A DNA stretch of 64,000 nucleotides from Nocardia amikacinitolerans NBRC 108937 (GTDB lineage Bacteria; Actinomycetota; Actinomycetes; Mycobacteriales; Mycobacteriaceae): contig NZ_BDAU01000030.1 of assembly GCF_001612615.1 (NCBI RefSeq), forward strand, positions 1 through 64,000. Direction: 5' to 3'. The notes under the pieces were generated by a model. That model saw nothing but the letters and a program-made list of their open reading frames with translations, did not search any database and was not told the DNA's origin. Position numbers and translations under genes: made by a program. Shown here one piece after another: positions 50,902-59,497 of this stretch (its first letter is position 1; the number at the start of each line of letters is the position of its first letter).

Positions 50902-52320
50902 ATGGATGTCGCCGATTACGCAGGGCGGGACGCCACAGAGCTCGCCGAGCTGATTCGCCAGGGCCAGGTCGCCGCGGCCGAGGTGCACAGCGCGGCCGCC
51001 GCCGCGATCGCGCACGTCGACCCGGAACTCGGCGCGGTCGTGGGCGAGGTGTTCGAGCGACCACTGGACTACGACGCGTCCGGCCCGTTCGCGGGGGTGC
51101 CCTTCGCGATCAAGGATCTGATCATTCACGCGGCAGGCGTGCCGCAGCGCAACGGCAGCCGGTTGTTCGGCCCCGGGGTGGTGCACGCCGACGACACGGC
51201 GTTGATGACCCGCTTCCGGCGAGCAGGTCTGGCGACGATGGCGGTGACCACCTCCCCCGAGCTCGGCTTCAACGCCACCACCGAAGCCGTCGCCTATGGC
51301 GCACCGACGCGCAACCCCTGGGATCCGACCCGAAGCGCGGGCGGATCCAGCGGCGGCGCCGCGGCATTGGTCGCCGCAGGAGCGCTGCCCATGGCCCATG
51401 CCAACGACGGCGGCGGCTCCATCCGCATCCCGGCCGCGGCGTGCGGGCTGGTCGGGCTCAAACCGAGCCGTGGCCGCGTCTCCGCAGGACCCGACTACGC
51501 CGATCCGCTGCTCGGCATGGGCGCGGAGTTCGCCCTCACCCGCACCGTCCGCGACTGTGCGACGTTGCTCGACGCCGTGCACGGCAGCGAACCCGGCGAC
51601 AAGTACCTGTTTCCCGCCGAGCAGGCGAGCTACCGCACCCTGATCTCGCGACCGGCACGCACACTGCGCATCGCTTTCACAGCCGACCAGGCCGACCGCG
51701 CCTGTGCCGACGCGGTCCACCGCGTCGCCGAACAGTTGGCTTCGAGGGGCCATCACGTCGAGGAAGCCGCTCCCCGCATAGACGCCGAGGCCTTCCACAA
51801 GGCCAATCTCGACGCCTGGTGCAGCTTCCTCGCCCACACCGTCGACACTGTCGCGAAAGCGCTTGGCATCGCTCCCGGAGCCGACCATCTGGAGGCCACC
51901 ACTCGCGTGTGCGTCGCCTACGGCGCCACCCTGACGGCGGGCGACGTCTACGCCGTCGAGGAAACCTTCAATATCGCGCGCCGGGAGGTCGCCCGGTTCC
52001 TCACCGACTACGACCTCTACCTCACCCCGACCACTGCCAGCCCGAATCTGCCGCTGGGTCACCTCGACGCCGACGACCCGGCCTTGACCGCGCACGAGTG
52101 GTACCGCAAGATCTTCGCCTTCGCGCCCTTCACCGCGCTGTTCAATGCCACTGGTAATCCGGCGATCTCGCTGCCCCTTGCTCGCTCGGCCGAAGGCTGG
52201 CCGATCGGTGTGCAATTCGTCGCACCCTACGGCGACGAGGCCACCCTGCTGACCCTCGCCGCCGACCTCGAACGAGAGTTTCCCTGGCGCGAGCACCGGC
52301 CTGCGATCCACGCGCACTGA
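50902..52320 (+). CDS. Amidase-signature hydrolase
   Basis: A 472-residue amidase. The catalytic lysine is in GVPFAIKDLIIHAAG near residue 70. The signature stretch GGSSGGAAALVAAGALPMAH and NDGGGSIRIPAAACGLVGLK near 150-190 holds the Ser-cis-Ser pair, and FAPFTALFNATGNPAISLPL near 410 closes the site. It hydrolyses an amide of unknown structure. The start has GGGAGGTG upstream. It lies alone, next to the LuxR-type gene, and precedes the convergent frd operon. Confidence 0.9.
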   Translation: MDVADYAGRDATELAELIRQGQVAAAEVHSAAAAAIAHVDPELGAVVGEVFERPLDYDASGPFAGVPFAIKDLIIHAAGVPQRNGSRLFGPGVVHADDTALMTRFRRAGLATMAVTTSPELGFNATTEAVAYGAPTRNPWDPTRSAGGSSGGAAALVAAGALPMAHANDGGGSIRIPAAACGLVGLKPSRGRVSAGPDYADPLLGMGAEFALTRTVRDCATLLDAVHGSEPGDKYLFPAEQASYRTLISRPARTLRIAFTADQADRACADAVHRVAEQLASRGHHVEEAAPRIDAEAFHKANLDAWCSFLAHTVDTVAKALGIAPGADHLEATTRVCVAYGATLTAGDVYAVEETFNIARREVARFLTDYDLYLTPTTASPNLPLGHLDADDPALTAHEWYRKIFAFAPFTALFNATGNPAISLPLARSAEGWPIGVQFVAPYGDEATLLTLAADLEREFPWREHRPAIHAH

Positions 52321-52356
52321 CCGGAATCGTCGACTACCAGCGATCTGGGCGGCGCG

Positions 52357-52710
52357 CTAGACACGCAGCAGGAGGTAGGCGGCGATTCCCGAGCCGACGA
52401 TGGCGGCGCCGTAGCAGACCACGGTGATCAACGTGCTGAACCGCTTCAGCCGCAAGCCGTCGTAGAGCGTGTACCGGAAGCGGTGCGCCCAATGGAACAG
52501 AGCCAGCGCGCAGAGCCCGAAGAGGACCAGCCGGGTGATCGGATGACGCAACACCGAGAGCAGATCGCCGTGGTCCGGCGCGGTCAGCCAGCCCAGCGGA
52601 AAGGCGAGTCCGAACAGCAACAGCAGCACCGGTATCAGCAGCGCCGCGGCCATCCCGCCGACGCTGAACAGCAGCCACGCAAACGGTTCCGGAGATTTCC
52701 TGTTCGTCAT
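52357..52710 (-). CDS. frdD: Fumarate reductase membrane anchor subunit D
   Basis: A 117-residue protein with three hydrophobic segments (for example AWLLFSVGGMAAALLIPVLL and LVLFGLCALALFHWAHRFRY). It contains the FHWAHRFRYTLYDG segment typical of FrdD, whose histidine belongs to the quinone-binding region. It anchors the FrdAB catalytic pair to the membrane together with FrdC and passes electrons from menaquinol. The start overlaps the FrdC stop by four bases. Confidence 0.88.
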   Translation of the reverse strand: MTNRKSPEPFAWLLFSVGGMAAALLIPVLLLLFGLAFPLGWLTAPDHGDLLSVLRHPITRLVLFGLCALALFHWAHRFRYTLYDGLRLKRFSTLITVVCYGAAIVGSGIAAYLLLRV

Positions 52711-53099
52711 CGCAGCACCACCCACAACACGAGAGCCGTCAGCACCGCCCACAGCAGGTAATGCAGCCCGAGGACGACGACCGGTGCGACGCGCCGTCCC
52801 CGCACCCGCACCACCATCGCCTTGGGCGCGAGGTCGAACCAGGTGATCGCGTGCAGAAGCACGAACAACAGGGCGATCGTGTTCAGCGCGACCACCCACG
52901 GGCTTGCGCTCCAGTTCAGAAACCGTTGGTACTCGTCGTTTCCGGAACTCACCGCGCGGATCAGAAGCAGGAGGTACACCACGAACCAGGCGACGAAGAC
53001 GCTGCTGAGTTCGCGCAGGACGAAGAGCAGGTACGAGCGGCGTTGCGCCCACCAGATCAGGGAGACCGGCTTGCGATACAACCGTGGTGCCGTGGTCAT
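52707..53099 (-). CDS. frdC: Fumarate reductase membrane anchor subunit C
   Basis: A 130-residue protein with three hydrophobic segments (YLLFVLRELSSVFVAWFVVY, VVALNTIALLFVLLHAITWF and VVLGLHYLLWAVLTALVLWV). The N-terminal PVSLIWWAQRRSYLLFVLRE matches FrdC, including the WW pair and the quinone-site glutamate. It overlaps FrdB and FrdD by four bases on either side. Confidence 0.88.
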   Translation of the reverse strand: MTTAPRLYRKPVSLIWWAQRRSYLLFVLRELSSVFVAWFVVYLLLLIRAVSSGNDEYQRFLNWSASPWVVALNTIALLFVLLHAITWFDLAPKAMVVRVRGRRVAPVVVLGLHYLLWAVLTALVLWVVLR

Positions 53100-53839
53100 C
53101 GTGCCCGCCAAGGCATGAGGAGATCGCGCAGCGATTGCGTGGCCGCGGTCAGTTTGTAGCGTTGGATCGCACCGGCCGGGTCGACGCCCTTGGGGCAGGC
53201 GGTGGTGCACTCGCCGACGAAGGTGCAGGACCAGACTCCGTCGGCGGAGGCGAGCACGTCCCGCCGATCCTCGGCGCCCTCGTCGCGCGAGTCGAGGTTG
53301 TAGCGCTGGGCAAGCGCGATCGCCGCGGGACCGAGGAACCCGGGGTCGAGCGCGTAGACGGGGCAGGCCGAGTAGCAGAGCATGCAGTTGATACACATGC
53401 TGTACTTCTGGTACTCGTCCATTTCCTGTGGTGTCTGCAGGTATTCGCCGTCTTCGACGGGCCGCTGTTCCGACCTGATCAGCCACGGCTCGACCGCGGT
53501 CAGCTTGTTCATGAAGTCGCTGATCTCGACGACGAGATCCCGGATCACCGGGAAGTTGCGCAATGGCTCGACCCGTATCGGCCCCGGCGCGTAATCGGTC
53601 AGGAAGGTGGCGCAGCTGAGTTGCGGATCGCCGTTGACGGTCATGCCGCAGCTACCGCAGATGCCCATCCGGCACGACCACCGGTAGGACACCGTTCCGT
53701 CGAGATAGTCCTTGATGTAGTTGAGGCCGTCGAGCACGGTCCATTCCTTGCGCAACGGGACCTCGTACGACTGCGGCACCGGTTCGTTCTCTCGATCCGG
53801 TCGATAGCGCGCGACCTGCAGGGTGATCCGGTCCACCAT
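53096..53839 (-). CDS. frdB: Fumarate reductase iron-sulfur subunit
   Basis: A 247-residue protein. The [2Fe-2S] cysteines are in SCRMGICGSCGMTVNGD with a later SCATFL (near residues 55-78). The [4Fe-4S] and [3Fe-4S] ligands are in CINCMLCYSACPVYAL near 150 and CTTACPKGVDPAGAI near 210. It carries electrons between FrdA and the membrane subunits. ATG 53839 has GGAGG eight bases upstream; ATG 53845, overlapping the FrdA stop, is an alternative adding two residues. Confidence 0.92.
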   Translation of the reverse strand: MVDRITLQVARYRPDRENEPVPQSYEVPLRKEWTVLDGLNYIKDYLDGTVSYRWSCRMGICGSCGMTVNGDPQLSCATFLTDYAPGPIRVEPLRNFPVIRDLVVEISDFMNKLTAVEPWLIRSEQRPVEDGEYLQTPQEMDEYQKYSMCINCMLCYSACPVYALDPGFLGPAAIALAQRYNLDSRDEGAEDRRDVLASADGVWSCTFVGECTTACPKGVDPAGAIQRYKLTAATQSLRDLLMPWRAR

Positions 53840-53844
53840 CGCCA

Positions 53845-55587
53845 TCACCTCCCGTAAACACGTTCGCCGGGCGGCCAGCGCGTAATCGTGACCGGGAGGT
53901 ACGAGACGCGGCCCGAGCCGTCCGGCTCCCGATGGATCATCGAATGGGCCAGATATCGCTGGTCGTTCCGTGCGGGGAAATCGGTCCGTTGGTGCGCGCC
54001 CCGGGATTCCTCCCGCGCGTGCGCGCAAGCGATGATGCATTCCGCGACATCGAGCATGCACGACAGCTCGAGCACCGCCACCAGTTCGGTGTTGAACGCC
54101 CGGCTGTGGTCGTCCAGGCCGACGTTGCCGAATCGGTCGCGGAGCTCGCGCAGCGTGTCGGCCGCCTTCGCGAGCGAGTCGCCGTCGCGGTAGATCCCGG
54201 CGCCGGTCTCCATCGTCTTGTGCATCTCGGTGCGGATGTCCGCGATGCGTTCGGATCCCTCGGCGTGGCGCATGAGCTCGCGTTCCAGCCGATCCTGTTC
54301 GTCGCGGCTGAGCGCGAGGACCGCCGAGGACCGGCCGTCGGTGGCCGAGCTCGCGTATTCGGCGGCGGCACGGCCTGCGCGCGCGCCGAAGACCAGCAAC
54401 TCGGGCAGGGAGTTCGACCCGAGCCGGTTGGCGCCGTTGATGCTGACGCAGGCGGTCTCGCCGACGGCGTACAGACCTCGCACGGGTGTCGCCCCATGGA
54501 TATCGGTGTGGATGCCGCCCATCATGTAGTGGACGACGGGACGTACCGGGATCAGCTCCCGGACCGGGTCGATGTTCTGGTACTTCGAGCACAGCTCGCG
54601 CACGAACGGCAGTTTCGTGTCGATGAGATCCGCACCGAGGTGACGCAGGTCGAGGTGAACGACGTGGCCGTACGGTGTGTCGATGGTCCGGCCCTTGTCG
54701 AGTTCGTGCACGAAGGCCTGCGAGAGCCGGTCGCGCGGCCCGAGTTCCATGCTGCGCATGACCGGTGTCGGGGCGGGTGTGCCGAGGTCGTAATCCTGCA
54801 GGTAGCGGTATCCGTCCTTGTTGAGCAACCAGCCGCCCTCGGCGCGGGCGGCCTCGGTGATCAAGATGCCCGTGAACGGGAGGCCGGTCGGGTGGTACTG
54901 GACGAACTCCATGTCCTTGAGCGGCGCGCCCGCCCGGTACGCCAGCGCCATGCCGTCGCCGGTGTTGATATTGGCGTTGGTGGTGAACGGGTACACCCGG
55001 CCGCAACCACCGGTGCACACGATGACCGAGCTCGCGAGGATGGTGTCGACGCGCCCGGTGGCCAGTTCGATGGCCACGATGCCGCCCACCTTGTCTTCGT
55101 CGACGAGCAACGTCGTGGCGAACCACTCGTCGTACCGGACGATGTCCCGATACGACAGCGCCGTCTGGAACAGGGTGTGCAGCATGTGGAAGCCGGTCTT
55201 GTCGGCCGCGAACCAGGTGCGGTTGTTCTTCATGCCGCCGAACGCCCGCACCGCGATGTGCCCGTCCGGCTTGCGACTCCACGGGCAGCCCCAATGTTCC
55301 AGCTGGAGCAGCTCCCGCGGCGCTTCCTCGACGAAGGCCTCGACGGCGTCCTGGTCACAGAGCCAATCGCTGCCGGAGACCGTGTCGTAGGCGTGCTCGT
55401 CCAGGCTGTCGCCGCTACCGGCCACCCCGGCGGCGCCGCCCTCGGCCGAGACGGTGTGGCTGCGCATCGGATAGACCTTGGAGACGATCGCGATGCTCAG
55501 CTGCGGGTTGTGCTGCGCGATCGCGATGGCCGCGCGCAGGCCGGCGCCGCCCCCGCCAACGATCACAACGTCGTGAAAAGCGGTCAT
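53845..55587 (-). CDS. frdA: Fumarate reductase flavoprotein subunit
   Basis: A 580-residue flavoprotein. The FAD fold is VVIVGGGGAGLRAAIAIA (residues 7-24), and the histidine that binds FAD covalently is His44 in MRSHTVSAEGG. The substrate segment QYHPTGLP is near 232, and HYMMGGIHTDIHGAT and LPELLVFGARAG are near 350-400. It reduces fumarate to succinate under low oxygen, or runs in reverse as a succinate dehydrogenase. It is the first catalytic gene of the frdABCD run, followed by FrdB. The upstream 77-residue gene ends 26 bases before it. Confidence 0.92.
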   Translation of the reverse strand: MTAFHDVVIVGGGGAGLRAAIAIAQHNPQLSIAIVSKVYPMRSHTVSAEGGAAGVAGSGDSLDEHAYDTVSGSDWLCDQDAVEAFVEEAPRELLQLEHWGCPWSRKPDGHIAVRAFGGMKNNRTWFAADKTGFHMLHTLFQTALSYRDIVRYDEWFATTLLVDEDKVGGIVAIELATGRVDTILASSVIVCTGGCGRVYPFTTNANINTGDGMALAYRAGAPLKDMEFVQYHPTGLPFTGILITEAARAEGGWLLNKDGYRYLQDYDLGTPAPTPVMRSMELGPRDRLSQAFVHELDKGRTIDTPYGHVVHLDLRHLGADLIDTKLPFVRELCSKYQNIDPVRELIPVRPVVHYMMGGIHTDIHGATPVRGLYAVGETACVSINGANRLGSNSLPELLVFGARAGRAAAEYASSATDGRSSAVLALSRDEQDRLERELMRHAEGSERIADIRTEMHKTMETGAGIYRDGDSLAKAADTLRELRDRFGNVGLDDHSRAFNTELVAVLELSCMLDVAECIIACAHAREESRGAHQRTDFPARNDQRYLAHSMIHREPDGSGRVSYLPVTITRWPPGERVYGR

Positions 55588-55612
55588 GGTGGCACCACCC
55601 TGGCGTCGTCGG

Positions 55613-55846
55613 TCAGGCCTCGTGGTCTCCGCTGTGCTCGTCCGCCAGGACCTTGCCGTCATGGCGGATGACTCGGATCCGAACGCTGCCGTCGTGGAAT
55701 TCGCGCCGGATCCGGCGGCAGCCGCAGTCGTAGTGCAGATTGTCGATGACGAGGCCCTCTTCGTCGTCCTCGCGGTGACGAGTCCCGCCTCTCAGTTTCC
55801 CGCACGGGGCCCGTTCCCCCAGGAACGGCTCGGTGGTGCACAGCAT
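55613..55846 (-). CDS. Small cysteine-containing protein ahead of frdA
   Basis: A 77-residue protein starting at ATG 55846 with GGGAGG five bases upstream. It reads MLCTTEPFLGERAPCGKL and later NLHYDCGCRRIRREFHDGSV, so four cysteines could bind a metal. It ends 26 bases before frdA and probably shares its transcript. No family is recognised. It could be an unrelated small gene or an assembly or regulatory factor for the reductase. Confidence 0.55.
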   Translation of the reverse strand: MLCTTEPFLGERAPCGKLRGGTRHREDDEEGLVIDNLHYDCGCRRIRREFHDGSVRIRVIRHDGKVLADEHSGDHEA

Positions 55847-55937
55847 CTCCACCTCCCGGCAAACCGGTGGCATACCTAGATCTCAAGGGTACGCGCGGGT
55901 GCGCCGGTGCCACCAGGGGTCGAGCCGCCGCGCGAGA

Positions 55938-57719
55938 TCAACGAGCGACCACGTCCTCGCCGAGGAATCCACCCGACTGATGCCGCCACAGCTGCGCGTA
56001 GGTCCCTTCCGAAGAGAGCAACTCCTTGTGGGTCCCCTCTTCGACGATTCGCCCGTGATCGAGCACCACCAGCCGGTCCATTCCGGCCACGGTGCTCAGC
56101 CGGTGCGCGACGACCAGCGCCGTGCGCCCTTCCATCAAGTCCCAGAGCGCTTGTTGCACAAGCACTTCGCTTTCCGAGTCGAGGGCGCTGGTGGCCTCGT
56201 CCAGGAGCAGGATGGGCGCGTCCCGCAGGATGGCCCGAGCCAGCGCGACCCGCTGACGCTGGCCGCCGGACAGTTTCACGCCGCGTTCGCCGATCAGCGT
56301 CTCCATACCCTGCGGCAGCGCGTCCGCGAACTCGGTGACGTGGGCGGCCTCGGCGGCCCGCAGGATCTCCCGGTCCGTGGCGTCCGGGCGCGCGAACCGG
56401 ATGTTCTCGCGCAGGGTCCGGTGGAACATGGCCGGATCCTGGGGGACGTAGGCGATCAGACTGCGCAGGTCCGCCTGCCGCAGCCGCGCGATGTCCTGCC
56501 CGCCGATGCGGATCGTTCCGGATTGGATGTCCATCAACCGCAGCAGCAGTTGGGTGATGGTGGTCTTGCCGCCGCCGGATCGTCCGACCAGGCCCACTTT
56601 GGCGCCGCTCGGCACGTGCAGATCCAAGTCGTGGAACAGCTGCCGCGCACCAGCGTGCGTGAAGTTCACTCGCTCGAACCGCACGTCGAAGCCCTTGGGC
56701 CGCAATGGTTCCGGGTGTTCTGTGTCGAGCACCTTCGGTTCGTCAAGCAGCAGTTCGGTGAACTGCGCCGCCTCGGTGAGCACGGTCTCCAGCCGCCGAT
56801 AGATCTGGTTGAACCGGAACATGATCCCGGTGGCGTTGAAGTAGTAGGTGAATGCCACCACGATGGCCTCCACCCCCTTGTTCCCGCCACTGAGTCCCAA
56901 CGCGATCAACAAGCCGATCACGTTGGTGAGCACCACGAGCGGCGCCACCAGCGTATCGATCCGCAGGTTCGCGTAGTCCCAGGAGCGCAACGTCTTTCGC
57001 CGCGACGAGGCGACCCGCCGCCGATGCTCGGCCGCCTCTTGCGGTTCGGCGGCGAAGGCGCGCACCACCTGCATATTGGCCAGGCTGTCGGCGACATGTC
57101 CGGAAACCCGCGCGACGGCGGCCTCGCGGTCGTCGACCAGCTTCTGGCGGCGCTGAATCAAGGGCATGATGATCAGCGCGGTCACCACGATCATCCCGAT
57201 CAGCACGACGACCAACACGGGGTTGTAGCGCCACAACACCACCGAGGCGAACACCAGCGGGACCAGTGCGGCCAGAATCTCGAAGGCGAGGGTGTCCACG
57301 AACTGTTCGAACCGGCTCGCGAAGCTGAGCGAACGTTTCGTCAGCGAACCGGCGAAGTTGTTGTGGAAGAACGCCGCGTCCTTGGCCAGCAGCTCGTCCA
57401 TGGCGAACACGTACAGGTGCTCGATACCGTAGGCGTCGACTCGGTTCAAGCAGTGAATCCCGATGCGCCACAGCACTTCCGCGAGCAGCAGGGCGCCGCC
57501 GAAGGCGAGGACGTACGGAGCGAGAGCCTCGAAACTCGTATCCCCGGTCACCGCGACCCGGCCGACCATCGTGGCGACGATCAGCGGCGCGATGTACAGA
57601 TTGCAGACGTTGCCGAGCGCCGGCCCCAGCAGCGCCGGAATCGCCGTGGTTTTGCGAGAGGCCATTTCCCGGCCGTAGAAACGCAGCACCAGCCTGACCG
57701 CCGTCGCGCGTGAACTCAT
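55938..57719 (-). CDS. ABC-type exporter (permease-ATPase fusion)
   Basis: A 593-residue half-transporter. Residues 1-330 hold six hydrophobic segments of the type I exporter fold. The ATPase follows with Walker A GLVGRSGGGKTTITQLLLRL near 385, the signature LSGGQRQRVALARAI near 490, Walker B ILLLDEATSALDSES near 512, and a histidine switch VVAHRLSTVAG. It acts as a homodimer or with a partner. Substrate is unknown (lipid, peptide or drug). GAGGGGGATC precedes the ATG. Confidence 0.9.
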   Translation of the reverse strand: MSSRATAVRLVLRFYGREMASRKTTAIPALLGPALGNVCNLYIAPLIVATMVGRVAVTGDTSFEALAPYVLAFGGALLLAEVLWRIGIHCLNRVDAYGIEHLYVFAMDELLAKDAAFFHNNFAGSLTKRSLSFASRFEQFVDTLAFEILAALVPLVFASVVLWRYNPVLVVVLIGMIVVTALIIMPLIQRRQKLVDDREAAVARVSGHVADSLANMQVVRAFAAEPQEAAEHRRRVASSRRKTLRSWDYANLRIDTLVAPLVVLTNVIGLLIALGLSGGNKGVEAIVVAFTYYFNATGIMFRFNQIYRRLETVLTEAAQFTELLLDEPKVLDTEHPEPLRPKGFDVRFERVNFTHAGARQLFHDLDLHVPSGAKVGLVGRSGGGKTTITQLLLRLMDIQSGTIRIGGQDIARLRQADLRSLIAYVPQDPAMFHRTLRENIRFARPDATDREILRAAEAAHVTEFADALPQGMETLIGERGVKLSGGQRQRVALARAILRDAPILLLDEATSALDSESEVLVQQALWDLMEGRTALVVAHRLSTVAGMDRLVVLDHGRIVEEGTHKELLSSEGTYAQLWRHQSGGFLGEDVVAR

Positions 57720-57758
57720 GATCCCCCTCGTCTCGCATCGAACGGACGCAGGTGATCG

Positions 57759-58019
57759 ATGATCCCGCATCCCGAGGGGCGACGGCCAGCGATTTTCGCC
57801 GAAGGTGATCACTCCGCACCGAGCCGAGGCCGTCACCGGCTCCCGCTCCTCGTTCTCGTCGTGATCCTGCTGCTGTTCACCGGCAGCGGGCGCACCACCG
57901 TCGCGGTCGGCGCTGTCTGGGCGGTGGCCGTCGTCGCGGGATTCCGGATGACGAAGCGCGCCGTGCGTCCTGCGGGCCTCTCCGGAGCGGTCGAAGATGA
58001 TTCGGCCAGGTTGCTGTGA
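57759..58019 (+). CDS. Small membrane protein, 86 residues
   Basis: A small protein with two hydrophobic segments (PLLVLVVILLLFTGSG and TTVAVGAVWAVAVVAGF). It lies in the interval divergent from the ABC exporter. There is no recognised family. It could be a real small membrane protein or a chance frame in GC-rich DNA. Confidence 0.4.
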   Translation: MIPHPEGRRPAIFAEGDHSAPSRGRHRLPLLVLVVILLLFTGSGRTTVAVGAVWAVAVVAGFRMTKRAVRPAGLSGAVEDDSARLL

Positions 58020-58185
58020 TGGCCCTCTCACTCGCGTGATACACGGAATTCGCCGCTGCATCGAGAATCATCTTCATATTTATGGATCTTATCTCGCATA
58101 ATCTTCACACTTGAAAACCGAAGCGAACCCCACCGATAGGGAACCGCTCTGACCCCGACCAGTGACGAGACGATCAGGAGTGCTG

Positions 58186-59295
58186 ATGAAAATCGGGATC
58201 CCCCGCGAGGTCAAGAATCACGAATACCGGGTGGCGTGCACGCCCGCGGGTGTTGGTGAGCTTGTCTCTCGCGGACACGAAGTGTTCATCGAAGCGGATG
58301 CGGGCGCCGGATCGGCGTTCCCCGACACCGCGTACAGCTACGCCGGCGCGCACGTCCTGCCAACCGCGGACGAGGTCTGGGGCGTCGCGGATCTGGTGCT
58401 GAAGGTGAAAGAGCCGGTGGCCGAGGAGTATTCGCGCATGCGCGCCGGGCAGCTGCTGTTCACCTACCTGCATTTGGCCGCCTCCAAGGAATGCACCGAC
58501 GCCCTCCTCGATTCCGGCATCACCTCGCTCGCCTACGAGACGGTGACCGGACGCGACGGGAGCCTGCCGCTGCTTGCCCCGATGAGCGAGGTGGCGGGCC
58601 GGCTCGCCCCGCAGGCGGGCGCCTACCACCTGATGCGCAGCGAGGGCGGCCGCGGCGTGCTCATGGGCGGCGTGCCCGGCGTGCGACCCGCGAAGGTCGT
58701 GATCCTCGGCGCGGGCGTCGCCGGGCGCAATGCCCTCGCCGTCGCGGTCGGAATGCGCGCGGAGGTCACCGTGCTGGATCTGAACGTCGCCCGGCTGCGC
58801 GAGGTGGACGAGCAGTACCGCGGGCAGGTGCGCACCGTGGTGTCCAACACCTATGAGGTCGAGAACTGCGTGCGCGAGGCGGACCTGGTGATCGGCGCGG
58901 TGCTGGTGCCCGGCGCCAAAGCTCCGAAGCTCATCTCCCACGATCTGGTCGAGCAGCTGAAGCCGGGCTCGGTGCTGGTCGACATCGCCATCGACCAGGG
59001 CGGCTGCTTCGCCGACTCCCGGCCGACCACGCACGCCGAACCCACCTACCGCGTGCACGATTCGGTGTTCTACTGCGTGGCGAACATGCCCGGCGCGGTG
59101 CCCAACACCTCGACGGTGGCGCTCACCAACGCCACCCTCCCCTATGTCCTCGCCTTGGCCGAACACGGCTGGCGCGACGCCGTCGCCGCGGATCCCGGCC
59201 TGGCCGCCGGACTGAGCACCCACGAGGGTGTTCTGCTGTCCGAATCCGTCGCCGCCGCACACGGATACACTGCCGAACGGCTCGTCGCGGCCTGA
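58186..59295 (+). CDS. ald: Alanine dehydrogenase
   Basis: A 369-residue enzyme, the usual length for the family. The signature MKIGIPREVKNHEYRVACTP starts the protein, including the substrate arginine. The lysine is in DLVLKVKEPVAEEY near 74, the catalytic histidine in YLHLAASKE near 95, and the NAD fold VVILGAGVAGRNALAVAVGM near 170. It interconverts alanine and pyruvate with NH3 and NAD. ATG 58186 follows AGGAG by five bases. Confidence 0.93.
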   Translation: MKIGIPREVKNHEYRVACTPAGVGELVSRGHEVFIEADAGAGSAFPDTAYSYAGAHVLPTADEVWGVADLVLKVKEPVAEEYSRMRAGQLLFTYLHLAASKECTDALLDSGITSLAYETVTGRDGSLPLLAPMSEVAGRLAPQAGAYHLMRSEGGRGVLMGGVPGVRPAKVVILGAGVAGRNALAVAVGMRAEVTVLDLNVARLREVDEQYRGQVRTVVSNTYEVENCVREADLVIGAVLVPGAKAPKLISHDLVEQLKPGSVLVDIAIDQGGCFADSRPTTHAEPTYRVHDSVFYCVANMPGAVPNTSTVALTNATLPYVLALAEHGWRDAVAADPGLAAGLSTHEGVLLSESVAAAHGYTAERLVAA

Positions 59296-59384
59296 GCGTC
59301 GTCCGGAGCCCCGACCGATGTCCGAATCCGGACGCACATGTCACGGCGGCGGCATCCGGGCGTTTGCGCTTCGGTCGCCGAAGC

Positions 59385-59422
59385 GCCCCCGGCTCGGTCG
59401 CCGCGGCGGCCGAGCCGGGGGC
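59385..59422. terminator. 13-bp hairpin after alanine dehydrogenase
   Basis: GCCCCCGGCTCGG and CCGAGCCGGGGGC pair perfectly around twelve bases, between ald and the tandem-TetR gene. No T run follows. The rest of 59296-59497 is empty. Confidence 0.6.
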
Positions 59423-59497
59423 GAGCAGCGGGCTTCGTGACCGGCGCGGCGGAGGTATCTCGCCGACGCGGCAGCATGCTGGGCGACACTAGAGGCG

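Noticed and set aside
55833..57713. 626-residue plus-strand frame opposite the ABC exporter
   Set aside because: It mirrors an obvious ABC transporter with all ATPase motifs, and its own sequence is Arg/His-rich shadow.
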